A DNA stretch of 64,000 nt from Yinghuangia elevatio. GTDB lineage: Bacteria > Actinomycetota > Actinomycetes > Streptomycetales > Streptomycetaceae. The stretch lies in contig NZ_JBEZFP010000001.1 of assembly GCF_040649515.1 (NCBI RefSeq), forward strand, positions 164,266 through 228,265, in the 5' to 3' direction. The translations under genes were made by a program, and so were the position numbers. The notes beneath the pieces are model-generated. The model saw nothing but the letters and a program-made list of their open reading frames with translations, searched no databases and was not told the origin of the DNA. Shown here piece by piece: positions 8,264 to 16,054 of the stretch. Position 1 is the stretch's first letter. Each line of letters begins with the position of its first letter.

Positions 8264-8398
8264 CCGAACACGCGCCCCCAACAGCCGAAAAACGCAGCCC
8301 CCCCGCCCCACACAACTTCGCCCCCACGCCCTCTTGCGTAATCACTCGGGGACACGCTGTCATCAGATGGACCCGCGCCAAACCACCGAGGGAGTGCC

Positions 8399-8599
8399 AT
8401 GCGTCTTCGCTTCGTCGGCACCACATCCAAGGACGGCGACTGCCCGACCCTGTACGAGACCGACACCGGGGACTTCGTCGTCCAGGGTGAGCGGCTCACC
8501 GACCCGGAAGCCTTGGAGCAGCTGCGGGATGTCAAGGACAGCGAGACGTTCGTCGTCGTCCCCCGCGAACTGCTCGCACGTTTCGCACCCAAGGAGTGA
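8399..8599 (+). CDS. small conserved protein, first gene of a DUF6879/XRE cassette
   Basis: This 66-residue protein (MRLRFVGTTSKDGDCPTLYE) has alternating beta strands, an LTDPEALEQL helix and a VVVPRELLARF end. A GAGGGAG ribosome binding site precedes the ATG. Similar small proteins commonly sit directly before DUF6879 genes in streptomycetes, and here only 1 nt separates this stop from the next start. The function is unknown. Tight coupling suggests it is made together with, and may bind, the DUF6879 protein and the XRE regulator. Confidence 0.8.
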   Translation: MRLRFVGTTSKDGDCPTLYETDTGDFVVQGERLTDPEALEQLRDVKDSETFVVVPRELLARFAPKE

Positions 8600-8600
8600 C

Positions 8601-9134
8601 GTGCCCGAACTGATCACCGGGCCGGGCATCACCGAGTTCTTTCGCCACGGCTTCGAACACACGGCGTGGCGCCTGGAGTCCAGGCGCGCGTACGGCGTGG
8701 CGTCCGAGACGGAAGCGCTCCAGGCATTCATGCGCGGCGAGGACGTGTCGGATCCCGGACGGCCCTGGCTGGGCATGGTCCGTGAGCAGGTGAAGCAGGG
8801 GAAACGAATCGAACGTGTACGCGTCGTCGACGAGCCGCCCACCGACTACCAGCGGTTCCTGCTGGCCGATGTCGAGGACAGCATTGCCGCAGGCGAGGAC
8901 ATCCGGTTCCTTTGGCGCAGCGACGCCGAGACGGCCGGCCTTCCGTCACGGGACTTCTGGGTGTTCGACTCCCGACTGCTCGGCCGCTTCCATTTCGACG
9001 GCGACCGGTCGCTCGGAATGGAGCTGTTCGACGGTGAGTCCGCGGTCCTCGCGGCGTGCCAAATTCGTGATGCGGCATGGCACTTCGCAGCCCCGTACAC
9101 GCTGTTTCAGTCCCAGGTAGCGTCACGCATGTGA
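8601..9134 (+). CDS. DUF6879 family protein
   Basis: This 177-residue protein (GTG start at 8601) contains the blocks I associate with DUF6879: FFRHGFEHTAWRLESRRAYG, a charged helix with GKRIERVRVVDEPPTDYQRF, RDFWVFDSRLLGRFHFDG, and a C-terminal helix with CQIRDAAWHFAAPY. No catalytic motif or membrane segment is visible. It starts 1 nt after the small-protein stop and its stop overlaps the GTG of the XRE regulator (GTGA, 9131-9134), so all three are co-translated. Regulators of this XRE/DUF5753 class act with small partners in development and antibiotic control; a signalling or immunity role for this cassette is inference. Confidence 0.85.
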   Translation: MPELITGPGITEFFRHGFEHTAWRLESRRAYGVASETEALQAFMRGEDVSDPGRPWLGMVREQVKQGKRIERVRVVDEPPTDYQRFLLADVEDSIAAGEDIRFLWRSDAETAGLPSRDFWVFDSRLLGRFHFDGDRSLGMELFDGESAVLAACQIRDAAWHFAAPYTLFQSQVASRM

Positions 9135-9973
9135 GCACCGACCACCAACATGCGCGCGCATCGCTCGGTGCGCGGCTGCGGGAGCTGCGCACCGACGCGG
9201 GTCTGACCGGCCGGGAGGTCGCCCGCCGTCTGGACTGGCCGCCTTCGAAGGTGTCGAAGCTGGAGACCGGCAGGCAGACTCCGAGCACTGGCGACCTGGA
9301 AGCTTGGGCCCGCATCGTGGAGAGGCCCGACGCCGCTCACGAACTGTGCGCCCTACTGCGCAGTTTCGAGACCCGGTACCGCACGTGGAAGCGACAGCTC
9401 GCCACCGGCCACCGGGCGCGCCAGGAGGCCGGTGTCATCGAGATGCAGCGCACCCGCACGCTCCGTGGGTTCGAGAGCGGCATCATTCCCGGCATCTTCC
9501 AGACCGCGGACTACGCACGGAATGTCCTGACCCGCTACGCCGAGCTGCGCGGCACTCCGCGCGACATCGAGCCTGCCGTCAACGCGCGCATGAAACGCCA
9601 AGAGGCGTTGTACGCACCCGGGCGCCGGATCCATGCCTTGCTCTGGGAAGGCGCGTTGCGCGTCCTGGTGTGCCCGCCCGACGTCCTCGCGGGACAACTC
9701 GACCGGCTGAGCGGTGTCCTGGGCCTGAGCAACGTCTCGCTCGGCGTCATCCCGTTCGAGGCGCCTCTGGGCGTGGCGCCGGGCGACGGCTTCTGGATCT
9801 ACGACCACCGGCTCGTGATCTCCGAGACCTGGCACGCCGAGATGTGGCTCGACGACCACGACAGCATCACGTTGTTCACCACCATCTGGGACTCGCTCAG
9901 CTCGGCCGCGGTCCACGGGCAGAAGGCGCAACGTCTCATCGCACGAGCGCACGCCGCTCTGCGTACCGGCTGA
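9131..9973 (+). CDS. XRE-family transcriptional regulator with DUF5753 domain
   Basis: This 280-residue regulator has an N-terminal helix-turn-helix (about residues 10-65; LGARLRELRTDAGLTGREVA, WPPSKVSKLETGRQTPS). It is followed by the DUF5753 ligand or partner domain (IPGIFQTADYAR, LLWEGALRVLVCP, LGVIPFEAP, DGFWIYDHRLV). This architecture is very common in streptomycetes, usually beside DUF397 or DUF6879 genes. The GTG at 9131 overlaps the upstream stop by 4 bp. It probably controls its own cassette and perhaps the small gene at 10060, whose promoter lies just downstream. Confidence 0.92.
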   Translation: MSTDHQHARASLGARLRELRTDAGLTGREVARRLDWPPSKVSKLETGRQTPSTGDLEAWARIVERPDAAHELCALLRSFETRYRTWKRQLATGHRARQEAGVIEMQRTRTLRGFESGIIPGIFQTADYARNVLTRYAELRGTPRDIEPAVNARMKRQEALYAPGRRIHALLWEGALRVLVCPPDVLAGQLDRLSGVLGLSNVSLGVIPFEAPLGVAPGDGFWIYDHRLVISETWHAEMWLDDHDSITLFTTIWDSLSSAAVHGQKAQRLIARAHAALRTG

Positions 9974-10047
9974 GCAACGCCGAGACTTCTTCGACGAGCT
10001 TCGAGAAATCCCGAGAAGCACCCGCGTTCGCCACAGTCACACGCTCC

Positions 10048-10053
10048 TACCGT
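10048..10053 (+). promoter_or_regulatory. -10 hexamer before a probable leaderless small gene
   Basis: TACCGT is followed by 6 nt and the ATG at 10060. Just upstream (about 9998-10019) an imperfect inverted repeat of the form gcttc/gaagc could be the operator of the XRE regulator encoded immediately before it. Confidence 0.4.
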
Positions 10054-10059
10054 CGACTG

Positions 10060-10260
10060 ATGGCGAGCGACACCACACCCGGACGGCAAACGTGCGTCGG
10101 CCCGAGCGGCGATCCTGAGCGGCCCGTCGCGGTCCGGCTCCTCGCGGGCGGCGCCCCCGAACACCTCAGCCGCGAGGACGCGTGGCGACTTTGGCATCAG
10201 CTGCAAGCCGAGCTCGTCCGCACATTGCCGTATCCGCCGCCGTACCCGCCCACCCGATAA
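10060..10260 (+). CDS. small hypothetical protein downstream of the XRE regulator
   Basis: This 66-residue frame (MASDTTPGRQTCVGPSGDPE) has a helix LSREDAWRLWHQLQAELVRTL and a Pro/Tyr-rich tail. No Shine-Dalgarno is present, but a TACCGT -10 lies 6 nt before the ATG, as in other putative leaderless genes here. Small acidic proteins after XRE/DUF5753 regulators are often their antagonists, so it may belong to the cassette. The family is not recognised. Confidence 0.5.
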   Translation: MASDTTPGRQTCVGPSGDPERPVAVRLLAGGAPEHLSREDAWRLWHQLQAELVRTLPYPPPYPPTR

Positions 10261-10305
10261 GTCGGCGCCGACCCACCGCGCGCCAACGAGGGCAAGGCGA
10301 TACCC

Positions 10306-10491
10306 ATGTTCATGACCCGGTTCCGCTTCTGGGACTACGGCGGCGTGATCGTCGAGATCCCCGTCGACGAACCCGACGACACCGTTCCACCCACCCACTT
10401 CAAGGACGTCCCGGCGCATTGGCCCCGATCAACCGTCCGAAGATCACCCACCCCGGCCGCCGACCGGCACCCCGCACAACCTCCCGGCTAG
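10306..10491 (+). CDS. small hypothetical protein
   Basis: This 61-residue frame starts MFMTRFRFWDYGGVIVEIPV and continues with an acidic stretch and a Pro/Arg-rich tail. The ordered beta-like first half is reminiscent of small DUF partners. There is a GGGCAAGG about 10 nt upstream of the ATG. It follows the previous small gene by 45 nt and may be co-transcribed. The family is unknown and the support is modest. Confidence 0.35.
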   Translation: MFMTRFRFWDYGGVIVEIPVDEPDDTVPPTHFKDVPAHWPRSTVRRSPTPAADRHPAQPPG

Positions 10492-10597
10492 GACCAGGAT
10501 GCGAGGGCGCCAACTGCTCGGTCTGAAGCGGCTGTTTGTGCCGTACGCGATCCGCCCGACCCATGTCGGGCAGCTGCGGGGCGGGGGGTGCGGGAAT

Positions 10598-10637
10598 GAG
10601 TCGACCCCTGCCTGTTGTGCCAGGTCAGGGGTCGGCT
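10598..10637 (-). terminator. hairpin terminator downstream of tRNA-Ser
   Basis: Arms 10598-10610 and 10625-10637 pair over 13 bp with one G-T position and a 14-nt loop. It lies 14 nt beyond the tRNA 3' end on the minus strand. A second short hairpin (10554-10560 with 10565-10571) follows. Confidence 0.65.
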
Positions 10638-10651
10638 CTGGTTCTGCTGTG

Positions 10652-10740
10652 CGGAGGGCGTGGGATTCGAACCCACGAACTGGGTCACCCCAGTTAGCGG
10701 TTTTCAAGACCGCCGCCATCGGCCGCTAGGCGAGCCCTCC
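10652..10740 (-). tRNA. tRNA-Ser, anticodon UGA
   Basis: Read on the minus strand, 10740 to 10652 folds as a class II tRNA. The acceptor stem is ggagggc/gccctcc, the anticodon loop contains cttgaaa (anticodon UGA), the long variable arm pairs aactggg with cccagtt, and the T arm has gggttcgaatccc. CCA is not encoded. The long variable arm and UGA anticodon identify tRNA-Ser reading UCA/UCG. Confidence 0.97.
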
Positions 10741-10824
10741 AGGCCCGCGGTCCTTGGGGGTTGCGGGCCTGGACAGTCTCTCATGGGCGGGCGATGCGAT
10801 CACCGGGGATTCGGGGTCGGCGCG

Positions 10825-12459
10825 TCAGCCGGACTGGTCGCCTTCGCGCTGGCCGAGGGTGACCTCGGTGGTGGCCTCCTTGCCGTCGCGCTGGTAGGTG
10901 AGCTTGACCTTTTCGCCCGGCTTGTGGCTCCAGATCTCGCTGAAGAGTTCCTCGTAGCTGGTCACCGGGTGGTCGTCGAGCTTGGTGATGACGTCGCCGG
11001 CCTTGAGGCCGGCCTTGTCGGCGGGGCCGCCGGGGGTGACCGGGGCCTGGCCCTGGACGGTGTTGGGGCGGATGCGGGCGCCGACGCCGGTGTACTCGGG
11101 GTCGGGGATGACGCCGACCTGGGCGTACACCGGCTTGCCGGTCTGGATCAGGGTGTCGGCGACCCACTTGGCCTGGTTGATCGGGATGGCGAAGCCCAGG
11201 CCGATGCTGCCGGCCTGCTGGCCGCCGAACGGGTCGGAGCCGCTGCCGGCCGAGCGGATGGCGGAGTTCACGCCGATGACGCGGCCCTGCGCGTCGAGGA
11301 GGGGGCCGCCGGAGTTGCCGGGGTTTATCGACGCGTCGGTCTGCAGCGCGTTCATGTACGAGGTCTGCTGCTGGTCGCCGGAGGCCACCGGGCGGTTCTT
11401 GGCGCTGACGATGCCGGTGGTGACGGTGCCGTCCAGGCCGTACGGCGAGCCGATGGCCAGGACCGCGTCGCCCACCGCGACGTTGGCGCTGTCGCCGAGC
11501 GGGAGCGGCTTGAGGTTCTGGACGCCGTCGACCTTCACGACCGCCAGGTCGTAGCCCTCCGCGCGGCCGACGATCTTGCCCGGCACGGTCGTTCCGTCGG
11601 AGAACGTCACGGTGAGCTCGCCGCCGTCGGCGGCGAGGGAGACGACGTGGTTGTTGGTGAGGATGTGGCCCTGGTCGTCCATGACGAACCCGGCGCCGGT
11701 GCCCTCCTGGGCGGTGCGGCCGGTGCCGCTCTTGGTCTTGATGGTCACGGTGCCGGGGAGTGCCTTGGCCGCTATCCCGGCGACCGACTCGGGCGCGCGG
11801 TTGAGCGAGGCCGGGTCGACCGGGCCGTTGGTGGAATTGACGCTGGACGACGCCTTGTTGTCGTCGCGGTCGGCCACCCAGGCGCCGATGCCGCCGCCGA
11901 TGCCGCCCGCGAGGAGTGCGGTGAGGACGGCGGTGGCCACCAGCGGGTTCGGCCGGCGTCGGCGCCGGGCCGGGACAGGTGCGCCGAAGCCCGGGTAGCC
12001 GGGGTACGGCGCCGCGGGGAAGCCATACGGCGGGGTGCCGGGCGGGGCTCCCGGGGGCGCGGTCGCGGCGCCGACCGCGGTGTCACCCATACCGGCGGCC
12101 GCCCCCTCGTGGGGCGCGGGCATGCCGAACGCGGCGGCGGCGACGGATTCGGCCCCGGCCTGAGGTGCGGCCTGGTGTGCCGGTGCCTCCGGCTGCGCGG
12201 CGGGAGTGTCCTGGGGCAGGCCCACCGGGGCCTTCGAGGGCTCCGGGCCGGCCGCCGCGGCGCCCGATGCGGCGGCGGGGAAGGCCGGGGGCTCGGACGG
12301 CTCGGCAGGCTGCCGGGCGGACGGCTCCGCGGCGGAGGCGGACGGCTCGGGCGCGCCCGCCGGCGCGGCGGGGTCGGGCCCCTGCTCCACCGGGTCCGGG
12401 CGATGTGCCTCGCCCGGGGGTACGCCAGGGTTCTCGCCCGGGAATTCGCGATCGCTCAT
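10825..12459 (-). CDS. htrA: HtrA/DegP-like membrane-anchored serine protease with PDZ domain
   Basis: This 544-residue surface protease has four parts. Residues 1-165 form a cytoplasmic disordered Pro/Ala/Glu-rich region. A basic RRRRRP stop and a single transmembrane helix follow (about 172-196). The trypsin-like domain carries the triad H271 (TNNHVV), D304 (YDLAVVKV) and S383 (NPGNSGGPL). A PDZ domain (about 435-540; GPADKAGLKAGDVI) ends the protein. The ATG at 12459 has GAGGTGG upstream and overlaps the stop of a 26-codon leader peptide. HtrA enzymes degrade or refold damaged exported proteins and usually respond to envelope stress. Confidence 0.95.
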   Translation of the reverse strand: MSDREFPGENPGVPPGEAHRPDPVEQGPDPAAPAGAPEPSASAAEPSARQPAEPSEPPAFPAAASGAAAAGPEPSKAPVGLPQDTPAAQPEAPAHQAAPQAGAESVAAAAFGMPAPHEGAAAGMGDTAVGAATAPPGAPPGTPPYGFPAAPYPGYPGFGAPVPARRRRRPNPLVATAVLTALLAGGIGGGIGAWVADRDDNKASSSVNSTNGPVDPASLNRAPESVAGIAAKALPGTVTIKTKSGTGRTAQEGTGAGFVMDDQGHILTNNHVVSLAADGGELTVTFSDGTTVPGKIVGRAEGYDLAVVKVDGVQNLKPLPLGDSANVAVGDAVLAIGSPYGLDGTVTTGIVSAKNRPVASGDQQQTSYMNALQTDASINPGNSGGPLLDAQGRVIGVNSAIRSAGSGSDPFGGQQAGSIGLGFAIPINQAKWVADTLIQTGKPVYAQVGVIPDPEYTGVGARIRPNTVQGQAPVTPGGPADKAGLKAGDVITKLDDHPVTSYEELFSEIWSHKPGEKVKLTYQRDGKEATTEVTLGQREGDQSG

Positions 12460-12536
12460 GCGGCCACCTCGCCACGTTCGGCGCCGCGTCCGCGAAGCCC
12501 GCCCCCCACATTGGTTCGCACGGTGAGCTCGCTCAC
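12456..12536 (-). CDS. 26-residue leader peptide overlapping htrA
   Basis: A GTG at 12536 preceded by GGAGG opens a 26-codon frame (MSELTVRTNVGGGLRGRGAE and on to EVAA). Its TGA overlaps the htrA ATG as ATGA. The ribosome binding site, the exact stop-start coupling and the Gly/Arg-rich basic sequence argue for real translation. An even shorter frame of 6 codons (ATG at about 12556) ends on the GTG in the same way. A role in translational coupling or attenuation of htrA is inferred. It could also be a vestige of a longer gene. Confidence 0.5.
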   Translation of the reverse strand: MSELTVRTNVGGGLRGRGAERGEVAA

Positions 12537-12773
12537 GCGGCACCTCCACTCATCGGAAACTCGGCACGACCAGGGTTGCCGATGACCTGTCGGAACACGG
12601 TTAACACGTAGGCCGGATCGGTGCGGGACTCTTTATCCCGGGATTATCCGGCAGTGCGCGCGAGCGTGCCCGGCGACGCGTCCGAACGGACACGCCGCCG
12701 CGGGGCGAATGCGGGCGGACCGGCCTGAACACCCCTCGTACCAGCCCCGTCGGGGCCGCGGTCCGCGGCTGGG

Positions 12774-12835
12774 CCGATCAGCCGAACACCCCGATCAACC
12801 GAACACCGATCAACCGAGGAACCGATCAGTCGAAG
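12774..12835. repeat. imperfect tandem repeat, four units of 14-17 bp
   Basis: The units follow the pattern ccgatcaRccgaacac: 12774-12789, 12791-12806, 12807-12821 and 12822-12835. The array covers the 3' end of the zinc-ribbon gene (stop at 12826) and the adjacent spacer. An upstream GC-rich hairpin (about 12741-12771) may terminate that gene. Confidence 0.6.
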
Positions 12836-13242
12836 AGCTGCTGCATGAAGCTCTTGCGGCCGTGGCGCCCGTGTCCGTAGTAGCCGCCGTGGCCGCCGCG
12901 GCGGTGGCCGTAGTAGCCCTGCTGGTGGCCACGCCGGCCGTGGCCGTAGTACGCGTGCCCGCCCTGCCCGTGCGGCGCCGCCGCCGGGTAGGGGGCCGGC
13001 ACCGGGGCGACGTACCCGGGGGCGGCGGGCGGCGGCGGGGCCTGCTGCGGGTAGCCCTGCTGGGGGTACGGCTGCTGCGGGTACTGCTGCTGGGTCCAGC
13101 TCTTCTCGGCGTTCATGATGTGCTCCAGCTCGCCGTGGTCGAGGAAGATCCCCCGGCACTGGGTGCACTGGTCGACCGTCACACCGGCACGCTGGTAGGT
13201 CTGCATCATTCCGCGGCAGCGCGGACAGGTCAGGTTAGTCAT
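12826..13242 (-). CDS. TFIIB-type zinc-ribbon protein with Gly/His/Tyr-rich tail
   Basis: This 138-residue protein starts with a zinc ribbon (MTNLTCPRCRGMM ... CTQCRGIFLDHGELEHI) with two CxxC knuckles. A Gln/Pro/Tyr repeat region (YPQQ units) follows, then a tail of GHGRRGHQQGYYGH-like repeats rich in Gly, His, Arg and Tyr, ending KSFMQQLFD. The zinc ribbon is a known bacterial zf-TFIIB family of unknown role; the tail could bind metal or nucleic acid, or phase separate. The ATG at 13242 is the first codon before the ribbon and lacks a strong SD. It is divergent from the TPP-controlled permease. Confidence 0.85.
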   Translation of the reverse strand: MTNLTCPRCRGMMQTYQRAGVTVDQCTQCRGIFLDHGELEHIMNAEKSWTQQQYPQQPYPQQGYPQQAPPPPAAPGYVAPVPAPYPAAAPHGQGGHAYYGHGRRGHQQGYYGHRRGGHGGYYGHGRHGRKSFMQQLFD

Positions 13243-13331
13243 GTCCGCAAACGTACTCGCGGATCGCCGCTGTGGTACCCCACCTCTGGGAGGAGATCGC
13301 GGCTGCGCGTACTCTGCCCTGCAAACCAATC

Positions 13332-13430
13332 GCGGGAGCTCGGACGAACCGGGCTGAGAGGGCGGCTGGAAGCGACGCTTCCCGGGCCGCCGACCGCTCG
13401 AACCTGACCGGGTAATGCCGGCGTAGGGAG
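13332..13430 (+). promoter_or_regulatory. TPP riboswitch (THI element)
   Basis: The conserved core is present: gggctgagagg near 13350-13361, then gaacctgaccgggtaat near 13399-13416, then gccggcgtaggga near 13417-13429. These are the two pyrophosphate- and pyrimidine-sensing halves of the thiamine pyrophosphate aptamer. The downstream SD (gaggag, 13433-13438) lies immediately after it, so TPP binding would plausibly block translation initiation of the permease. Confidence 0.93.
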
Positions 13431-13442
13431 AAGAGGAGAGCC

Positions 13443-14819
13443 ATGTCGGCTCCTGCCGCCACCGAACCGCGTCCGAATTCGGGTGGTATATCCGGCCCGC
13501 CGGAAGCACCGCTCGTCCTCGACACGGACCCGCCGAAGCCCCTCGGCTTCCGCGACCAGTTCTCCTTCTGGGCCAACCTCGGCGTCAGCCTCATCGGCTT
13601 CAGCGGCGCCGCGGCGTTCCTCCAGCCGTACGGCTACCCGCAGTTGTCGCTGATCGCCGCCTCCCTGGCCATCGCGATCGGCACTGTCGTCGGCACCGCG
13701 ATGGTCGCCGTGTCCGGCCTGCCCGGCGCGGCGACCGGCGCGCCGGCGATGGCGCTGCTGCGCGGGCTGTTCGGGACGAAGCTGTCGTACCTGCCCACCG
13801 GCATGAACATCGTGCAGTGCGTCGGCTGGGGCGTGTTCGAACTGACCGTCATCGCGATGGGCATCGAGAAACTGACCGACGGCAAGGGCCCGCACTGGCT
13901 GTACGTCGTGATCGCCGGCGTCGTCACCACCGCGATGTCGCTGCGCCCCCTCGGCATGCTGCGCATCCTGCGCCGCTACGTCACCATCGCCGTCGGCGTC
14001 GCGATGCTCTACTTCACCGTGCAACTGGTGCGCGCGGGCGTACCCGACCTCACCGAGGGCTCTTGGAAGGGCTTCCTCCCCGTCGTCGACGCGTCGGTGG
14101 CGCTCGCGGTCTCGTGGGTCCCGCTCGCGTCCGACTACACGCGCCATTCGCGCGACGGGAAGACCGCGTTCTGGGGCGCGCTCGGCGGCTACTCGACCAC
14201 CGGCATCTGGTGCAGCCTCCTCGGCATCCTCGCGCTCGCGCAGACGAAGCCCGACCAGGACGTGTTCGACACCCTGCTCGGCATCTCCGCGGGTTGGCTG
14301 TTCTTCGCCGTGCTGGTGGTCCGCGAGGTCGACCAGAGCTTCGCCAACGTGTACTCGACGGCCATGTCGATCCAGAACCTCGTGCCGCGCCTCGACCGGC
14401 GCTTCATCTGCGTTGCGGTCGGCGCGCTCGTCACCGGGTTCGCGATGCTCATCGACGACTTCTCGAAGTACGAGAGCTTCCTCTACCTGATCGGCTCCGT
14501 CTTCGTGCCGCTCCTCGGCGTCACGGCCGTCGACTGGTTCCTCGGCCGCGGGCGCACCGCGTGGAACCTCGGCCAGGACGCCCCCGCGCGCTGGGCGATG
14601 CTCGTGCCGTGGGTGCTCGGTTTCGCGGTGTACCAGCTGATCAACCCGGGATCGATCGGTTGGTGGGCGCGTTTCTGGACAGATGTCCAGGACACCCTGA
14701 ACGTGCACCCGCAGAGTTGGACTTCGGCCACGCTGTTCGCCTTCGCCGCGTCGGCGCTGGGCACGCTTGCCCTGGTCCGGCTGGACAGGGCCCGGACAGC
14801 GGGCCGCAAGACCCGCTGA
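13443..14819 (+). CDS. cytX: NCS1-family permease, probable thiamine-precursor (hydroxymethylpyrimidine) transporter
   Basis: This 458-residue polytopic membrane protein (about 12 helices) is of the nucleobase:cation symporter-1 family. Features include FWANLGVSLIGFSGAAAFLQPYG, a GLPGAATGAPAMALLRGLFG loop, VPLASDYTRHS and IDDFSKYESFLYLIGSVFVPL. General NCS1 members carry cytosine, uracil, allantoin or HMP. The TPP riboswitch directly upstream makes this a thiamine-precursor importer of the CytX type, a known association. A GAGGAG ribosome binding site precedes the ATG. It is monocistronic, closed by a hairpin at 14834-14866. Confidence 0.88.
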   Translation: MSAPAATEPRPNSGGISGPPEAPLVLDTDPPKPLGFRDQFSFWANLGVSLIGFSGAAAFLQPYGYPQLSLIAASLAIAIGTVVGTAMVAVSGLPGAATGAPAMALLRGLFGTKLSYLPTGMNIVQCVGWGVFELTVIAMGIEKLTDGKGPHWLYVVIAGVVTTAMSLRPLGMLRILRRYVTIAVGVAMLYFTVQLVRAGVPDLTEGSWKGFLPVVDASVALAVSWVPLASDYTRHSRDGKTAFWGALGGYSTTGIWCSLLGILALAQTKPDQDVFDTLLGISAGWLFFAVLVVREVDQSFANVYSTAMSIQNLVPRLDRRFICVAVGALVTGFAMLIDDFSKYESFLYLIGSVFVPLLGVTAVDWFLGRGRTAWNLGQDAPARWAMLVPWVLGFAVYQLINPGSIGWWARFWTDVQDTLNVHPQSWTSATLFAFAASALGTLALVRLDRARTAGRKTR

Positions 14820-14833
14820 CCGGATGGCCGAAA

Positions 14834-14866
14834 AGGTGACCACCACGCGTCGACGGGTGGTCACCT
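14834..14866. terminator. hairpin after the NCS1 permease
   Basis: Arms 14834-14844 and 14856-14866 are perfect 11-bp complements around an 11-nt loop. No T tract follows. Confidence 0.65.
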
Positions 14867-14897
14867 GCTGTTGGGGACGAAGTGGCACGATGGCGAG

Positions 14898-15707
14898 GTG
14901 ACCGCTCATTCCGCGGCGACCGTGCACGTGGTCGCGCACCGTGGCTCGTCCGAGGACGTACCCGAACACACGCTCGCCGCCTATGTGAAGGCGATCGACG
15001 ACGGCGCCGACGCCCTGGAGTGCGACGTACGCCTCACCGCCGACGGCCACCTGGTCTGCGTGCACGACCGCCGCGTCAACCGCACCTCCAACGGACGCGG
15101 CCTCGTCTCGACGCTCGAGCTCGCGGACCTGTCGACGCTCGACTTCGGCTCGTGGAAGGCCGGCGGCCTGCACGGCAACGACCCCGAGGCCCCGGAGTGG
15201 GACCGCAAGTCGGTCCTGACCCTGGACCGGCTGCTGCAACTGGTCGTCGACGCCGACCGCCCGGTGCAGCTGGCCATCGAGACCAAGCACCCCACGCGGT
15301 ACGCCGGTCTCGTCGAGCGCCGCCTCGTCGAACTCCTGGAGCGCTTCGGCCTCGCCCGGCCGCCGGACGACGGCCCCTCGCCGGTCCGCGTCATGAGCTT
15401 CAGCCAGATGTCGCTGCGGCGCATGCGCTACCTGGCCCCGCGCCTGCCCGCGGTGTTCCTGATGGAGCGCGTGCCGCTGCGCTTCCGGGACGGCACGCTG
15501 CCCAAGGGCGTGCGCATCGCGGGCCCCAGCATCGAGATCGTGCGCGCCCACCCGCGTTTCGTGGCCCGCCTGCACCGGGCCGGTCACCGCGTCCACGTCT
15601 GGACCGTCGACCGGCCCGAGGACGTGGAGCTCTGCCTGCGCCTCGGCGTCGACGCGATCATCACCAACCGGCCCGGCAGCGTCATCGCGCAGGTGACCGG
15701 CGGCTGA
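14898..15707 (+). CDS. glycerophosphodiester phosphodiesterase
   Basis: This 269-residue TIM-barrel enzyme cleaves glycerophosphodiesters to an alcohol and sn-glycerol-3-phosphate. Its signatures are VVAHRGSSEDVPEHTLAAY, ECDVRLTADGHLVCVHD (metal-binding Glu/Asp and catalytic His), IETKHPT, VHVWTVD and DAIITNRPG. No signal peptide is present, so it is probably cytosolic. GTG 14898 is the best start; the TTG at 14871 in the same frame has no support. It follows the permease terminator and lies 190 nt upstream of the possible minus-strand frame noted at 15682-15921. Confidence 0.92.
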   Translation: MTAHSAATVHVVAHRGSSEDVPEHTLAAYVKAIDDGADALECDVRLTADGHLVCVHDRRVNRTSNGRGLVSTLELADLSTLDFGSWKAGGLHGNDPEAPEWDRKSVLTLDRLLQLVVDADRPVQLAIETKHPTRYAGLVERRLVELLERFGLARPPDDGPSPVRVMSFSQMSLRRMRYLAPRLPAVFLMERVPLRFRDGTLPKGVRIAGPSIEIVRAHPRFVARLHRAGHRVHVWTVDRPEDVELCLRLGVDAIITNRPGSVIAQVTGG

Positions 15708-16054
15708 GCCGCCGACCCGGGGGCGCAAAAGCCGCTTCGCGCGCCAACTGACCTTCCGGGCACGGGAATCCGTACCAGAGTGTGTCGGGTGGCGGCGCGG
15801 ATCGCGGCCTGCCCGGTGGTGGCATCGGTAACAACTCCTCATCAGGACCGGCCACCCCCTCAGCTTCCTCCGCCCATAGGGGGTAGAAATGGGGGCGTAC
15901 GCCGGTGCCCGGCGCCGACACCCACGGCGCGGGGGCGGGGCCCGGCGTGGCGGGGGGACCGTCCCGGATCGCGCGGGCGGATGACGAGACTGTTTCCGAT
16001 CGACGCACACCGGGCATCCCATGCCCGACGTGTGGGTGAGAAGGAGGTCCGGGG
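15708..16054. other. 347-bp spacer with one weak minus-strand frame
   Basis: No confident gene is present. A minus-strand frame from 15921 to 15682 (79 residues, contains the words FYPLWAEEAEG and WYGFPCPEGQLAREAAF) overlaps the end of the glycerophosphodiesterase gene. It has no ribosome binding site and poorer GC at third positions, so it is not called. The SD of the next gene lies at 16042-16047. Confidence 0.4.
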
